The translations under genes and the position numbers were made by a program. The notes below the pieces were generated by a model. The model saw only the letters and a program-made list of their open reading frames with translations. It was not told where the DNA came from and ran no database searches. A stretch of 64,000 nt of DNA from Wurfbainia villosa (lineage: Eukaryota; Streptophyta; Magnoliopsida; Zingiberales; Zingiberaceae), in the NCBI GenBank assembly GCA_025175895.1, contig CM045987.1:112519040-112583039 (forward strand), written 5' to 3'. Position 1 is the first letter of the stretch, and each line of letters opens with the position of its first letter. Positions 45,307 through 56,694 of this stretch are shown here, in pieces.

Positions 45307-47241
45307 TGTAGAGATGTATACTGAAAAGTCTACCTTTTGTATGAACATCTTTATTTTGAAATAAGAATCACATAATCATTGTTTGTATTTTTATAGTTAT
45401 GCAATATTGTCTAATACATTACATTGTAGATAACATGGTGTGTGGTGTCACACGGGAGATCATGTTATCGGCTCCTTGTAAAGTATAAGTAAAGGCTCAC
45501 AACCGAGATGGCTTTGGACAAACCATCGGAATGGTTGTAGTGTGATTTGGTATTGATTTGTCTTGACCATAGAATCACACTAGTGCACTTTGTGTGTATT
45601 TAGCATGACCGACTTAGAGGTGATTCGATTTATTGCTGACTACATAATCAAATCGGACCTCAGATATTATATTGTACATACTCTTAATCCTGATATAATA
45701 ACGAGCACATATACTTAGTACTCATCTCTTTGATTTACCAATGGGCGAGATTTATAGATTAAATCGATAGGCTCGGTAAGTTAGGAGATGATATTATTTA
45801 TATGGTGTGTCGTTGATTATAGGAGGAAACCGTGTCCTATATTTTAGGATGATGATGTCCCCTTGAGGAGCTCATAAGGTTCATCATGTAAACCCTGCAG
45901 GTGGACTTGGTCGGACATAATGAAAAGGTTGAGTGGTACTACTCAAGGAGTTAGATGTTGATTAATTAATGGTCAGTAAATTAATTAATTGACGGACATT
46001 CGAGATCTTAAACACGTGGAGAAAGTGTACAAATAATATATGGAGCCCATATTATCATATGGGGGTTGGTGAGGTAGATCGATGATGATCCTTTAGTGGA
46101 TTGGATTATCATTATTGGATCGGACTTTATGTGGGCTTGATTCATGGGTGGCCAAGATCCAACTCCTCCTCATGGTCCCTAATGTAGCCTATTAACACCT
46201 CATGAAGCTTAGATCCAATGGATAGAAACAAAACTCTAGATCCAAAGGTAGAGATTAAATCTCTAGATCCGACGGTTGAGATTAAATCTCTAGATCCGAC
46301 GGTTGAGATTAAATCCCTAGAACCAATGGTGGAGATTAAAAGGAGGCTTATCCCTAACTCTATAAAAGGAGCTTGATGGGTTGGCGTGGAGATTAATCCA
46401 AGGAGAGCTAGGGTTTTTGGCAGCAAGAGAGGAATCCTAGTTGAGATAGGATTAGGGTTTGGAGGCTTAGGATTTTGGAGGCTTGGGCGGCACCAAATAA
46501 GGAAGTTTTTCCTTTCTTCTTCCTTCTCCATTGGCCAGCGTCCAGCACCCTTTCCAGCCCCTTTCCAGCCCTTGGCCAGCACCTAAAGGCTATCTTCTCT
46601 TCTCCTTGAGTGGTGGAAACAAGACTTAGGGGTCTCCCTTGGTGTCTTAGTCGGTTTCCATCATCATCTCCTCCTCCTAGTTGGCCGGCGGCAAGGATTC
46701 CTTTTGTTCCTTGTTGGTTGGTTTGAGGGAGGAGAAAAACCTTGTTTTTATTCTTCCTTTTGCTTTGGAAGAGCAAGGAAGGAAGATTTGCGATCTAGGA
46801 GCTTCGACTTTTGGTAGATCGTCGCCCACACGACGTCCGAAAGGAGGAAGGTCATACATTAGAAGATCGAGAGGTATACCTATTCTATATTCTCTTTTGT
46901 TACTTGCTTGTTTTTGTTTTTCAACTATGAGCATGATATAAATCTGTATATGGCTAAATAATACTTGGATCCCGAGCAAAACACAAAAATCGGCGATCCG
47001 GAACTCGTCTATTCCGTGGCTACTCATAGAATAGAGGATGGTCGCTTGAACAACGAGTTTGTTCAAGTGACCTCTCTAAACGAATAGCACGACGATGACT
47101 TGATTGTTTGGGCAATCCCTTTTATCTAGGATTAAATTTTTTTTTAATCCGGGGACATCGAGGGGATCGCCATGAACAAACGACCAAGGTGAAGTAGGAA
47201 GCGAAGTTTCCTCTCACGGACTCGATAAGCAAAACCCTACA
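45307..47241 (+). repeat. B 3' LTR
   Basis: Pairs with 38466-40400 and has the same length. TATA box at 46360-46368; 27-bp repeats at about 46230-46340. Confidence 0.95.
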
Positions 47242-47246
47242 ATATT

Positions 47247-47430
47247 GAGCTAAACTCAAATTTTATAATACGCAAAGTCTTGTTAGTAAAAAATTTTGAG
47301 TTCAATCTTTTAAGTGTTAGTCAATTTTGTGATACTAGTTATAAAGTTATACTTTTACCAAATGAATATTTAATTTGCATTATAACCTTATGTTTATCAT
47401 CAAACATTATAATCTAAGAATAAGAAAATC
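47247..47430 (+). pseudogene. E2 pol segment after B
   Basis: In one frame from about 47297 it reads NFEFNLLSVSQFCDTSYKV, the conserved NLLSVSQLCD block between protease and GAG-pre-integrase in SIRE-type pol, then decays. This is the expected continuation of the protease cut at 38465 and confirms B as an insertion in E2 pol. Confidence 0.8.
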
Positions 47431-47469
47431 CTAAACTTATCCTCTACTCAATCGAATGCTAAAAGGCTA

Positions 47470-47727
47470 CTTGACTAGGTTAAGTAGCCTAGTCAAGCAG
47501 AAAATTAAATAAAATTTTTCTAAGTGCAGAAAATTAAATAAAATTATTCTAAATGAAGAAAATTAAATAAAAATATTCTAAATTTAGAAAATTAAATAAA
47601 ATTATTCTAAATGTAGAAAATTAAATAAAATTATTCTAAATGAAGAAAATTAAATAAAATTATTCTAAATGTAAAAAATTAAATAAAATTAGTCTAAAGC
47701 TAGGAAATTAAAGAAAATTATTCTAAG
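47470..47727 (-). repeat. Hairpin plus 29-bp minisatellite in the leader of G2
   Basis: A 10-bp inverted repeat CTTGACTAGG (47470-47479) and CCTAGTCAAG (47488-47497), 8-nt loop, is followed by about eight copies of a 29-bp unit (GAAAATTAAATAAAATTATTCTAAATGTA) to 47727. Position just beyond the PBS of G2 makes it leader sequence. It has no coding value. Confidence 0.85.
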
Positions 47728-47765
47728 GCTCTCGATGGTGGTTGCACCAAATTCAGAGTGTCCCT

Positions 47766-47777
47766 GCTTTGATACCA
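47766..47777 (-). other. Primer-binding site of truncated element G2
   Basis: Minus strand TGGTATCAAAGC, one base from the iMet site, 2 nt from the LTR end at 47780. Confidence 0.85.
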
Positions 47778-47779
47778 AT

Positions 47780-49059
47780 TGTAGGATCGAAATATTCCGA
47801 GAGAGGGGGTGAATCTCGGAGGTTACAATTTTCTTTAGATTTTTAAAACTTATTTTATATTTACAATTAATGTAAGTAGCGGAATAAATGAAATCAAGAC
47901 ACAATCTATTTACTTGGTTCACAACCCTAACAGGGTTGCTACTCCAAGGCCCGTAGCTCTTCCGAGAGCTACCTCGATGGACAATCACTATATACCCTCT
48001 GACTTGAGAACTCTCGACTTCGGAGGGGTTCGCTTTTTACAAATAATGAGAGATAGGTAACACTTTACCTTCTCTTTTGAAATTAAGTGCACAAAGCGAA
48101 AATGAATACAAGCAAAATTAGAGCTAAGTTATATCGACACTAAAGGAAATTTGGAAGTAGGCACAGAGTGTCGGATGTGCGTCTTTGTGAGGAATTGAAG
48201 CTCTAGCAGACGAGAATGAATAGAGGCAGCACTTCGACGTAGTAGTCGTATCTTTTTCGGAGATGGTCAAGCACTTGTTTTATAAATCTTTTCTAGTTGA
48301 TTGGAATGCCTTCCAGTCGACTCCACATCAATCCGTCGATATGGAACTTCTGGTCTTCCAATGACTCAGTCACCCGCTCAGATCGAAGTTTGCCTCATCA
48401 TCACGATCGAAACTCCCGGTCGGCAATCAAACTCTTTCCATCTGCACTGTCATATCTTCGAACGATCACCAGCTAATCCTGCCAACTAGTTATCCAATCA
48501 ACTGAAATATACCCAGTCGACTGTAGTCCATTCAGTCGACTGATCCTCGCAAAACGAGATTAACACAAATAGATAATACAAAATAGGATAGCAGTAGTAA
48601 TACTGCTCGATCTCGACTTCTAAGTCCTACACGGATTCTCTATCAGATCAACGCCTAGCTTTGTCCTCCTAAAGAGGACTCGGCCTCACCTCTTCACTCG
48701 AGGCTTACCTGTCAGCTATCTGTCGGACTTACCATTCTTAACATCCGATATGACCCACCAGAGCTTCCACAAGTTGTCCGGTCTACCTGACCCAGTTGGA
48801 CTTTTTGTTGATTGTTCGGTCTCCTAACCTAACCGGTCTTCATGCCAAATGTCCGGCCCACACGACCCATCTGGACTTCATGCCTGGTGTCCGGTCCTCT
48901 TGATATGTCAAGTCATTTGCCTAGTATCTGGTCAACACGACCTACTAGGACTTTCTGTTAAGTCTGCACACTTAACACTGATATTAGAACACAAGTAAGT
49001 CCTAACTTTAACTATGGTTTATACATCAAAACCAAGGAGTGATGCTCTCTGCATCAACA
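47780..49059 (-). repeat. G2 5' LTR (minus)
   Basis: Minus strand starts TGTTGATGCAGAGAGCATC at 49059 and ends with CGATCCTACA beside the PBS. It contains CAGTCGACTG sites near 48300-48545 and degenerate repeats of GTCCGGTCTCCTAACC type (48770-48960). The element body is lost to the left at about 47440. Confidence 0.85.
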
Positions 49060-50835
49060 AGTGATAGGGTATTTAACGTGTTTGCAGACATGATTATCTT
49101 CAATAATAATAAACACATAAATAAGTATCATATTTAAAATTCACTTAATTAGGTCTTTGATTAAATGATTCTCTGCCTAAAATATAAGATTGGATAGGAG
49201 CAAGTCATGGATGTGAGCAAACATATTTTACCCACACTACTAGCTCCAAACTCAATAGTAATTATATTTTAGTGAGCCAAGATATATATTTTACCTTATT
49301 TTGAGTTAGCTTTGGCTAATCGCCCTAGACTTAGCTATTTAGGTAGGTAACATTTACCAATTGCATCTAATGCAACTCTTGGATAATTAGGTGAACAACA
49401 TTATTTGTTCTTTGCCCATCTAATGGTGCATTTTCTAATTTTATGCCTCAAATGTTTCAATCTTATTGAGATAACCTTAGTAAAGTCATATCCAATGTTC
49501 GATAAGTTGGATATCACAATTATTCTATCGCATTCTACCAAGTTGATTAGCAGGGAGGGGTCAAGGGGGTAGGGCCCCTTGCAGGGGATCGATCGAGTCC
49601 AAAGCCCGCCGAAAGGAAAATGATTTCCTTAACTTATTTAATGAGTTGTTACCATATTTACCTTCGAAAATAACAATCAAACTTTCATAAATTGTTCATA
49701 ACAGATTGCTCCATTATTGTAATCAAATCACAACTTCGATTGTAACAGAACGATTAATATCTCATAATATGTGTCACAACATATTATAACATTCATATAA
49801 ATCGTATTGAAAATCGTCATGTTTGATTAGTCGAATGAAACCAGATTATATCTCTCATATAATCATGAGCATACTATAATCACTACTATTTAATCAAATT
49901 AAACAACCAATACCGTTTAATCCAATTAAACTGCTTTTGTTTCATACCAGATTAATCAAAAACACCCATAAATCATTCAACAATCATAATAAACATGATC
50001 ATTTATATGGGATATTAACTATAAATTCTAATTAGTCGGTTGTTTAGAATATTACCTTTACTGAATAATAGATCCCCAATGGATAATCAATCAACTTTAC
50101 CTTGTAAACTTACTCTCTCCCCTTTGATATACATCAAAATATAGTTTAATCTTGTGGTGCTTTCGACGCCAACAGTATTATATGTCATGATACATGATAT
50201 GACACCATGCATGCATGATTATCTTGTTATGATAATAATTTCATTAGTTTAATATATGGATTTAACAATGACATGTCATAAAATACAAGCATTATTTTTT
50301 TTTGAAAGTTATGCATTTTGATATATGTCATGTTCATTTACATACATTGATTTAATTCCTTGCAATTTAAGACAAATGACATTATCTGACATCTTAGATA
50401 GGATGAGTAATGCCTAGATAGATATGCATGATCTCTTAATTTAGGTAAAACTAATTTATATATCACAAGAACCATAAGATGATTTGTGTGTGTTAAGACA
50501 TATTAGATACAAGTGAGATGTTAGGATGATTAACTAAGCTTAAAGTACTAACATGGTGTGTCTATATAAGCTAAGCATCATCAAATTATATGGATTTTAC
50601 TTAGACAAATTATAGAAAAAAAGTTAATGTACAAGTCATATACACTTTGCCTATAGAGCATGATTAAAAATTGATTTTGCCCTCCCATTGTGCTAGTTCT
50701 TGGTTGGGCAAAAATATCTCTCGTGATTTATCTTCCTTCATCTAGCTGTGAGACAGGCAAAAAGGGGTGCCTAGGGTGAGCACATCATCTTTTTCCCCAA
50801 TGATTAGAAATTGATTTGCCCCCGGGGGAAAGGTC
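49060..50835. other. AT-rich region, old element-derived sequence
   Basis: No gene seen. One GC-rich island at 49555-49620 (GTCAAGGGGGTAGGGCCCCTTGC) resembles G-rich tracts found in copia LTRs. A CTCTCTCCCCTTTGATATACATC stretch near 50110 resembles an inverted PPT. A segment at 50690-50830 is repeated with changes at 52530-52660. Most likely internal sequence of the old element H. Confidence 0.5.
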
Positions 50836-52440
50836 TGTAGTGATCGATGTGGTTGCACTAAAGGGGGGTGAATAGTGTTTTGTTAATTTCGTTGTTCATT
50901 CGTGTGCTCGTCTACAAGTTTATTAGTACCCAATGAAAACAAATAGAAATGAAATACAAAACAAACTCAAACATAATGATTTAACATGGTTCGGAACTAG
51001 GATTTCTACTCCACAGGACGAGCTCTAGTGATGCACACCACCACTAATAAACTTCTCCTTCTCGGTATGACACCGGAGGTGGAGAAACCTCATACAAAGT
51101 TCTTACAACAATAAGAAAGAAATACAACCAAATACAGCAAGTATAAATGAAATGCAAAGAACACTTTATAAACTAGGGCTTTTGAATGCTTGTTGATGTG
51201 GTTGATTGGAGGAGCTTGGAGAACCTTGAAATGCACCAGCCCTTTGCCTCAAATCGCCCTTAGAACTATTGCCAAAATCCCCCTGTCAAGCTCCTTTTAT
51301 GCCTCTGTGCGACCTAGATTTCACCTAGCAGTCGACTACTAAAAGGCACCAGCCGATTGCCCACAGTGTCATTGTCTCACAACGGACTTAATCCACATTG
51401 GCATTCCAACCAATGGATACCTTAGCAGTCGACTGCCAACCTAGTAGTCGACTGGCCAGTCGACTACAGGACATTCTATGCCCATATCCGTAAACACCAG
51501 TCAATTGTCATTCATGGCGATCATTGCTGAAACCTGACTTCGGCGGTCGAGCCTCGATCGGCTGAGTCGTAATTTGATAGCGCTCTGAGTCAACTTGGCT
51601 CCCGAGTGTCAAACACTCGACCAGTCAACTGATAAACCTCAACAATGAGGTTTAATCCTAAGTATGATCCCCTCATACTTGATAAACACCCTTAGCCTAG
51701 ACCTAAGCCTTCAACCCACTTCCATCAGCCTCACGCCTCTCCGATCCCTCGAGTTCGTGACTCTTCATCCTTATGCTAGCCTTCAAGTGCCTCCATCGGC
51801 TATGTCATGCTAACCGGGTTCTTTGTCAAAGTAAATTTGGACTTATGCCGCCAAGACTCCATGCTTGGACTTTACGCTACCAAACATTGGACTTATGCTG
51901 CCAAGACTACATGCTTGGATTTTACACTGCCAATATCACACCCTTGGACTTCCTAATTGCCAAGCATCCATACTTGTACTTTCATCGCCAAAGTTCACTT
52001 GGACTTTATGCTGCCAAGACTACGCACTTGGACTTATGCTGCCAAGATTATACCTTTGGACTTCCCATGCTAAGTACCCATGACTTGGACTTTACCATTG
52101 CCAAGACCCATACTTGGACTTTCTAATTTCCAAGTACTCATGACTTGAATTTTACCATTGCCAAGACCCATGCTTGGACTTTTCATGCCAAGTACCCAAG
52201 ACTTGGACTTTCCATGACAAGTATCCAAACTTGGACTTCTCTCGAGTCCTACTCGAGCTAGGTCAACTTTGACCTGAGCTCGATTGCTTCAACAATCTCC
52301 CCATAAAGCTATCTCCTCATATAGTCAAACTCATGTCAACCATATGATTAACCCATTGTTAAAAAATGGTCAAACCATTATCAAACATCAAAACACTACT
52401 CGATTTTGGTCAATTGTGACCTGGGCCGATTGCACCAACA
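50836..52440 (-). repeat. Solo LTR G3, 1605 bp, TSD AGGTC
   Basis: Minus strand starts TGTTGGTGCAATCGGCCC at 52440 and ends at plus-strand TGTAGTGATCG (50836). AGGTC flanks it on both sides (50831-50835 and 52441-52445). Contains CAGTCGACTG sites at 51325-51480 and a minisatellite of about 30 bp (CTTGGACTTTATGCTGCCAA type, roughly 13 units) at 51836-52235. No PBS or internal part. Confidence 0.92.
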
Positions 52441-53559
52441 AGGTCAAGTGGCTGACGGTGGCGATAGACTTACTGTAATAAGCCTGTGTTAATCCCTGGG
52501 GGATGCAAAGCCTTTCAGAGATGCTTGTCCTCCCGCCATGCTAGCGCTTAGTTGGGCGAATGCCCCCATGATTTACCTCCCTTTCGATGGTTGTGGGGTC
52601 GGCTGATAGAGGCGCTTTGGGTGAGCATATCACCTTTTACTATAATGATTAGAAATTGATTTTAAAAACTTTTGTAAAATTATTTTTGAAAACTTTGGTA
52701 AACTCTATTTATTGATAAAAATCACCATTCATCGTATTAATACAAAGTTAGGATGAAACATTAAAGTTTTCAATGGTTTTTAATTTTATATCATGCTTTG
52801 AAAACAATAAGTATTTTCATAGAAAATTATTTTTTCTCGATAATATTTGACATAAGTAATATTAGTATAAAGTTTTGTGATTTTTTAAAAATCATACAAT
52901 TGCTTATACATTTCTAAAAATCTAATTGAAAGTTATCAAATAATAGTTGATTGTTTCATAATACCAATTCTTTGCTCTAGTTATAGTCAATTAATCAAGA
53001 CATCACTCACTATTATTGTGGATTTTGGTTAAAACAAGGATATTTTAGTCATTTTGACTTACTCTTATGTATTTTAACTTTCTCTAACTTTAGGGCATGC
53101 TTGGATAAGCATTCAAAGGGAGAATTTTTCTAGGTATAACCAAAAAAAGGGAGAAATATAACTTGGAGAAGAAGTATTAAAGTTGATACATTGAGAGGGA
53201 AGTTAAGGTTCATGGTTAAACTTTTGACCTCATGATTTAAAATTTTGGAACTTCCTAAAGGTTGAGAAACTCCAAAATATTATTGATGTAATAATTAGAG
53301 TGGAACATGCTTTGAGGGAAAGGTTTACTTTGAAGGCATGAAAAATGACTTGAGTATGACAAAGGGAGAATGAACTCCAAAACCATTATTGGTAAATGAA
53401 GAAGATTGGATTTTAGAGACTTTTTGATGTATATAAAAGGGGGAGAGTAATAGGTTTAAGTTAAGAGACCCTCATTCATGCTTTGGCATAAGGAGTAGAA
53501 GTTGGATTAATGAGCTAGTCTAACTTAACTATATTGTCATGCATAAAAAAGGGAATGAT
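52441..53559 (+). other. 3' noncoding region and PPT of old element H
   Basis: AT-rich, with purine tracts (AAAGGGAGAA near 53150, AAAAGGGGGAGAG near 53440, AAAAAAGGGAATGAT ending at 53559) and phrases like those at the end of E3 (63850 onward). Begins with a copy of the 50690-50830 unit. No coding sequence. Confidence 0.55.
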
Positions 53560-53651
53560 TATTGATGCAATTGATCTTTGTTCAAGGTTGACCAATCTCA
53601 AGTCAAGTTTTGATGTTTGAGCAATATGCATTGATGACAGAATGATATTCT

Positions 53652-54252
53652 TGTTGGGAGTATTGGAAATACAATCAAAGTTCCACATTGATAAGATATG
53701 AAAAAAAAATCATGTGCTTATAAGATGAAAAGATATCTCTATTGGAATGAGGTCTTTTGGGTAAAACCCAAAAATAAAACCATGAGGGCTTTGGCCCAAA
53801 GTGAAAAATATTATGTCATTGTGGAGATATGTGAATCTTATAGGTACCAACAATTGGTATCAGAGTCATGGTCCATGTCAAGCTATACACCTCGAACGGA
53901 GGAAGTGGGGCTCCCATGTCCGATCAAGAGAACCATACACTAGACATGAAGTCCAGTTGGGTCAGGAGGATCAAACAACTAACAGAAAGTCCAATTGGAT
54001 CAGAAGGATCGAACAACTAGCAGGAAGTCCAACTGGGTCAGGAGGATCATACAGTTCACAGGAAGACTTGGTGGGTTGAGGATCAGACATTGGTAAGACA
54101 TGGAAAAGATCATGTGCTTATAAGATGAAAAGATATTTTCATTGGTATAAGACCTTTTGAGTAAAACCCAAAAATAAAATTATAAGGTCTTAGGCCCAAA
54201 GTGAATAATATCATACCATTGTTGAGATATATGAATCGTATAGGTGCTAACA
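53652..54252 (+). mobile_element. TRIM-like miniature LTR element, 601 bp, TSD ATTCT
   Basis: Flanks ATTCT (53647-53651 and 54253-54257). Left terminal repeat 53652-53852 (201 bp, TGTTGGGAG...ACCAACA), right repeat about 54069-54252, similar over the block TCATGTGCTTATAAGATGAAAAGATAT to the end. PBS TGGTATCAGAGTC at 53855-53867. The internal part is only about 215 bp with repeats of AGTCCAATTGGATCAGAAGGATC and no coding capacity. This fits terminal-repeat retrotransposons in miniature. Confidence 0.82.
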
Positions 54253-55604
54253 ATTCTTAAGTGAGAGGTTATTATTAAAGGATGATCAAGTTTGATTTGT
54301 TGAATAGATTATTGGAGATGGTGATCGTTGGTTAAATGGTTGAGATGTGAAGCTCAAATGGGTCATAGAGGATTAGAAACTTGGCATGAGATGAGTGAAG
54401 TTCAAGTTGATCATGGTGGATGATTGGCGACCTAGTATATGGTGGAAGTCCTAATAGGATACAGAGGATTGAATATTAAGCATGTCGATGGAAGCTCTAA
54501 CAAGTCAAGAAGGATTGAATATTAGGCATGAGACGAAAAGTCCAAACATGTCAATAAGAATCAAATGTTTAACAATGGTAAAGTCCTGGCAAATTAAGAT
54601 TGATCGGATACTAGGCGAGTAAAATATTGATAGGTCAAGGATGACCGATGCTAAGCGGGGGAAGTCTTGATAAGTTGAGGTTAATCAGTTACTTAGCAAA
54701 GTGAAGTTTCAACTTTGAAAAAATTAAAATAAAAGTATCGGTCCATTGTTGTGGAGTAGCAATCGACTAATGAACTATAAACTCCAAGAGCGGGGCTTAA
54801 GGGGGTTTACAAGGGTTTTAGATGTGAGCAATTGATTATTGGGTGTTAACAGTAATTACTTTATTTATTAAGTAGCGCACTAAACTAATGTTATTATTTG
54901 AATGAACAAAAAATTTAAAACTTGACTACTCAACTCGACTAATTATCATTTCTCGTTTGATGAAAAGAAACAGTCAGCTGATATCACTATTCAAATGAAC
55001 AAAAAGTTTTGAATTCGACTATGGAGCTTGACAATTTATTATTAATCGATTCATGATAATGAGAAATTAATTGATATGATCAAATATGAGTTAGAAAAAG
55101 CCATTTTACATATTAAATAGTCGAATATAGTGGAACAATCAACTGATGGTGATGAGCAGTCAATTGTTAGGTAAAAATCAACAATGACTTGAAGCTTATA
55201 AAAGAGGATTTCGTAGAAGATTTGAATGTTGATTTTTCGAGGCTTGTGAACGGAAGTGATATTGCATTCAAGCATTCAGAATGCTAATCTAAAATAACCA
55301 AAAGTGCTTAAAATGAAGATTCATTATTTTAAAGTATTTCATTTTTATTTTTCTTATCTTCTATCGTATATTTGCATTTTGTTTGTATTTTTGTACAAAA
55401 ACAAGTGTCATAAGAGGTTTCTCCATCTCTAGGAGATATCGAACAAAAAGAAAGCATAGTGTACTTTTATTAGGATGCTAAGTAATGGAGTAGAAACTGA
55501 TAGTTCCAAAATATATAAAAATCTTGATTTGTTGTACTAAGCACTAAACTCTTGTAAACAAGCACAACGAACAAGAATGATTGAGAATTGCAAATTGTTA
55601 TTCA

Positions 55605-56659
55605 TGTTGGATCAAGAAAATCGCTAAAGGGGGGGGGGGGGGTAATAGGGATCGTAAAAACTTTTCTTTTTCGACGATTAAAACCAAGTATGTAGCAGAA
55701 AACTAAAACACAAACACAAGGCTTTTTTACTTGGTTCATAGCCCACCGACTGTTAATCCAAGGCCCTACGATCCTTGATCGCTTCCAAAGGGCAAAACAC
55801 TAAATATCTTTCCTTGTTGGAGGTAAGAGACAACCGATTACAATGATGTAGAGGAAGAGGTAAGAGCCTTATCTCTCCTCTTTGTAAATAATAATTAAGT
55901 AAAGAGTATAGCATATGCACGGTCGGAGTAGCGTTGTAGCACGAAGGATTGCAGAGAGTCGGTGCACTTAGGAGTTCATTGATTGATAGATGGGTTTGAG
56001 TCCTCTCCTCCTTTTATAGATTATCGCCTTGGAATTTGTCCCGATCCAGATCCAAAACTCGTGGATCTTATCTTAAGGTGGCGGCTTATCTTATCATGAG
56101 GTGGCGGCATTGATCTCTATCTCTTTGACCTTGTGCATCGGGTTGATTCATTAACATCAGTCGACTGATCCTTTTGGCAGTCGACTAGCTTCAGTCGATT
56201 GTTGACACCTCCAGTTGACTACTGCACTTGAGAATTCTTGCAACACAAGGTTAGCACAAGAGATGCATAATGTCATGCAGTGTGACAGTCCTTTGACTGT
56301 CCGATCTCGACTTCGACATTCCTTCGAAAGCCTTGGTCGGATCGACACTTAGGATTGTCCTCTAACCGAGGACGTATCCTTACCATCGCTCCAAACCTGG
56401 AGCTTACCTTTGGCCCTCCTGACCTGTCACTTAGCTTTCGGTATTTTACTTAGGTTCCTCGACTCCACGAGGTTCTCCCAGTGTCGCCCGACCACCACGG
56501 TTTCTCTTCCCGAGATTCTCTGGGTGTCGTTGACCTTCAGCTTAACTTAAATACTTTTTGCACACTTAGCATAGCATATGAGATAACAAAATAACTTAAC
56601 TTTGAATCTTTGTCATTATCAAAATCAAGATTCGATTAACAAGTGCCCCTGCACCAACA
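55605..56659 (-). repeat. Solo LTR of the E1/E3 family, 1055 bp, TSD ATTCA
   Basis: Minus strand starts TGTTGGTGCAGGGGCAC at 56659 and ends at plus-strand TGTTGGATCAAG (55605). ATTCA flanks it on both sides (55600-55604 and 56660-56664). TATA box CTATAAAAG (minus) at 56011-56019. A 14-nt G run is at 55629-55642. Confidence 0.93.
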
Positions 56660-56694
56660 ATTCACCCCCTGTAGTGACATCATTAGTCCCAACA

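Larger units (their letters stand above)
38466..47241 (+). mobile_element. B: full-length Ty1-copia element, 8776 bp, TSD ATATT
   Basis: LTRs of equal length (1935 bp each: 38466-40400 and 45307-47241), exact flanks ATATT (38461-38465 and 47242-47246), perfect PBS and PPT. Internal 4906 bp encodes gag, protease, integrase, RT and RNase H in copia order. Several frameshifts and a stop make it defective. The flanks are E2 pol sequence on both sides. A solo LTR of this family is at 20930-22794. Confidence 0.96.
35979..47440 (+). mobile_element. E2: SIRE-like Ty1-copia remnant with gag and protease (host of B)
   Basis: Plus-strand element: LTR 35979-37101, PBS, gag from 37214, protease at about 38310-38465, then B, then the next pol segment at 47247 to about 47430. 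The 3' half is lost; the sequence passes into the leader of an oppositely oriented element near 47440. Unlike E1, C and E3 it retains protease-type sequence (LDSGCSRHM), so it descends from the autonomous form. The coil between zinc knuckle and protease is shortened. Confidence 0.8.
53560..56694 (+). repeat. H 3' LTR, old, carrying two insertions
   Basis: Starts TATTGATGCAATTGATC (TG mutated to TA) after a PPT-like tract and ends ATTAGTCCCAACA at 56694. Removing the TRIM-like element and the solo LTR leaves about 1.47 kb. Degenerate repeats of about 45 bp (AGTCCTAATAGG...GGATTGAATATTAGGCATG) fill 54330-54700. Its CAGTCGACTG sites are mostly decayed to forms such as CAATCGACTA and CAGTCAATTG. 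Confidence 0.7.

Noticed and set aside
47494..47727. Regular 29-bp repeats as a CRISPR array
   Set aside because: The units are contiguous without unique spacers, AT-rich, and lie in a plant retrotransposon leader. It is a minisatellite.
49555..49620. GC-rich island as a promoter or rRNA fragment
   Set aside because: Too short and resembles G-rich tracts common in copia LTRs; no rRNA signature.
51836..52235. About 30-bp repeated units as a CRISPR array or a repeat protein gene
   Set aside because: Units are degenerate and adjacent, inside a solo LTR, and the open frames change frame across units.
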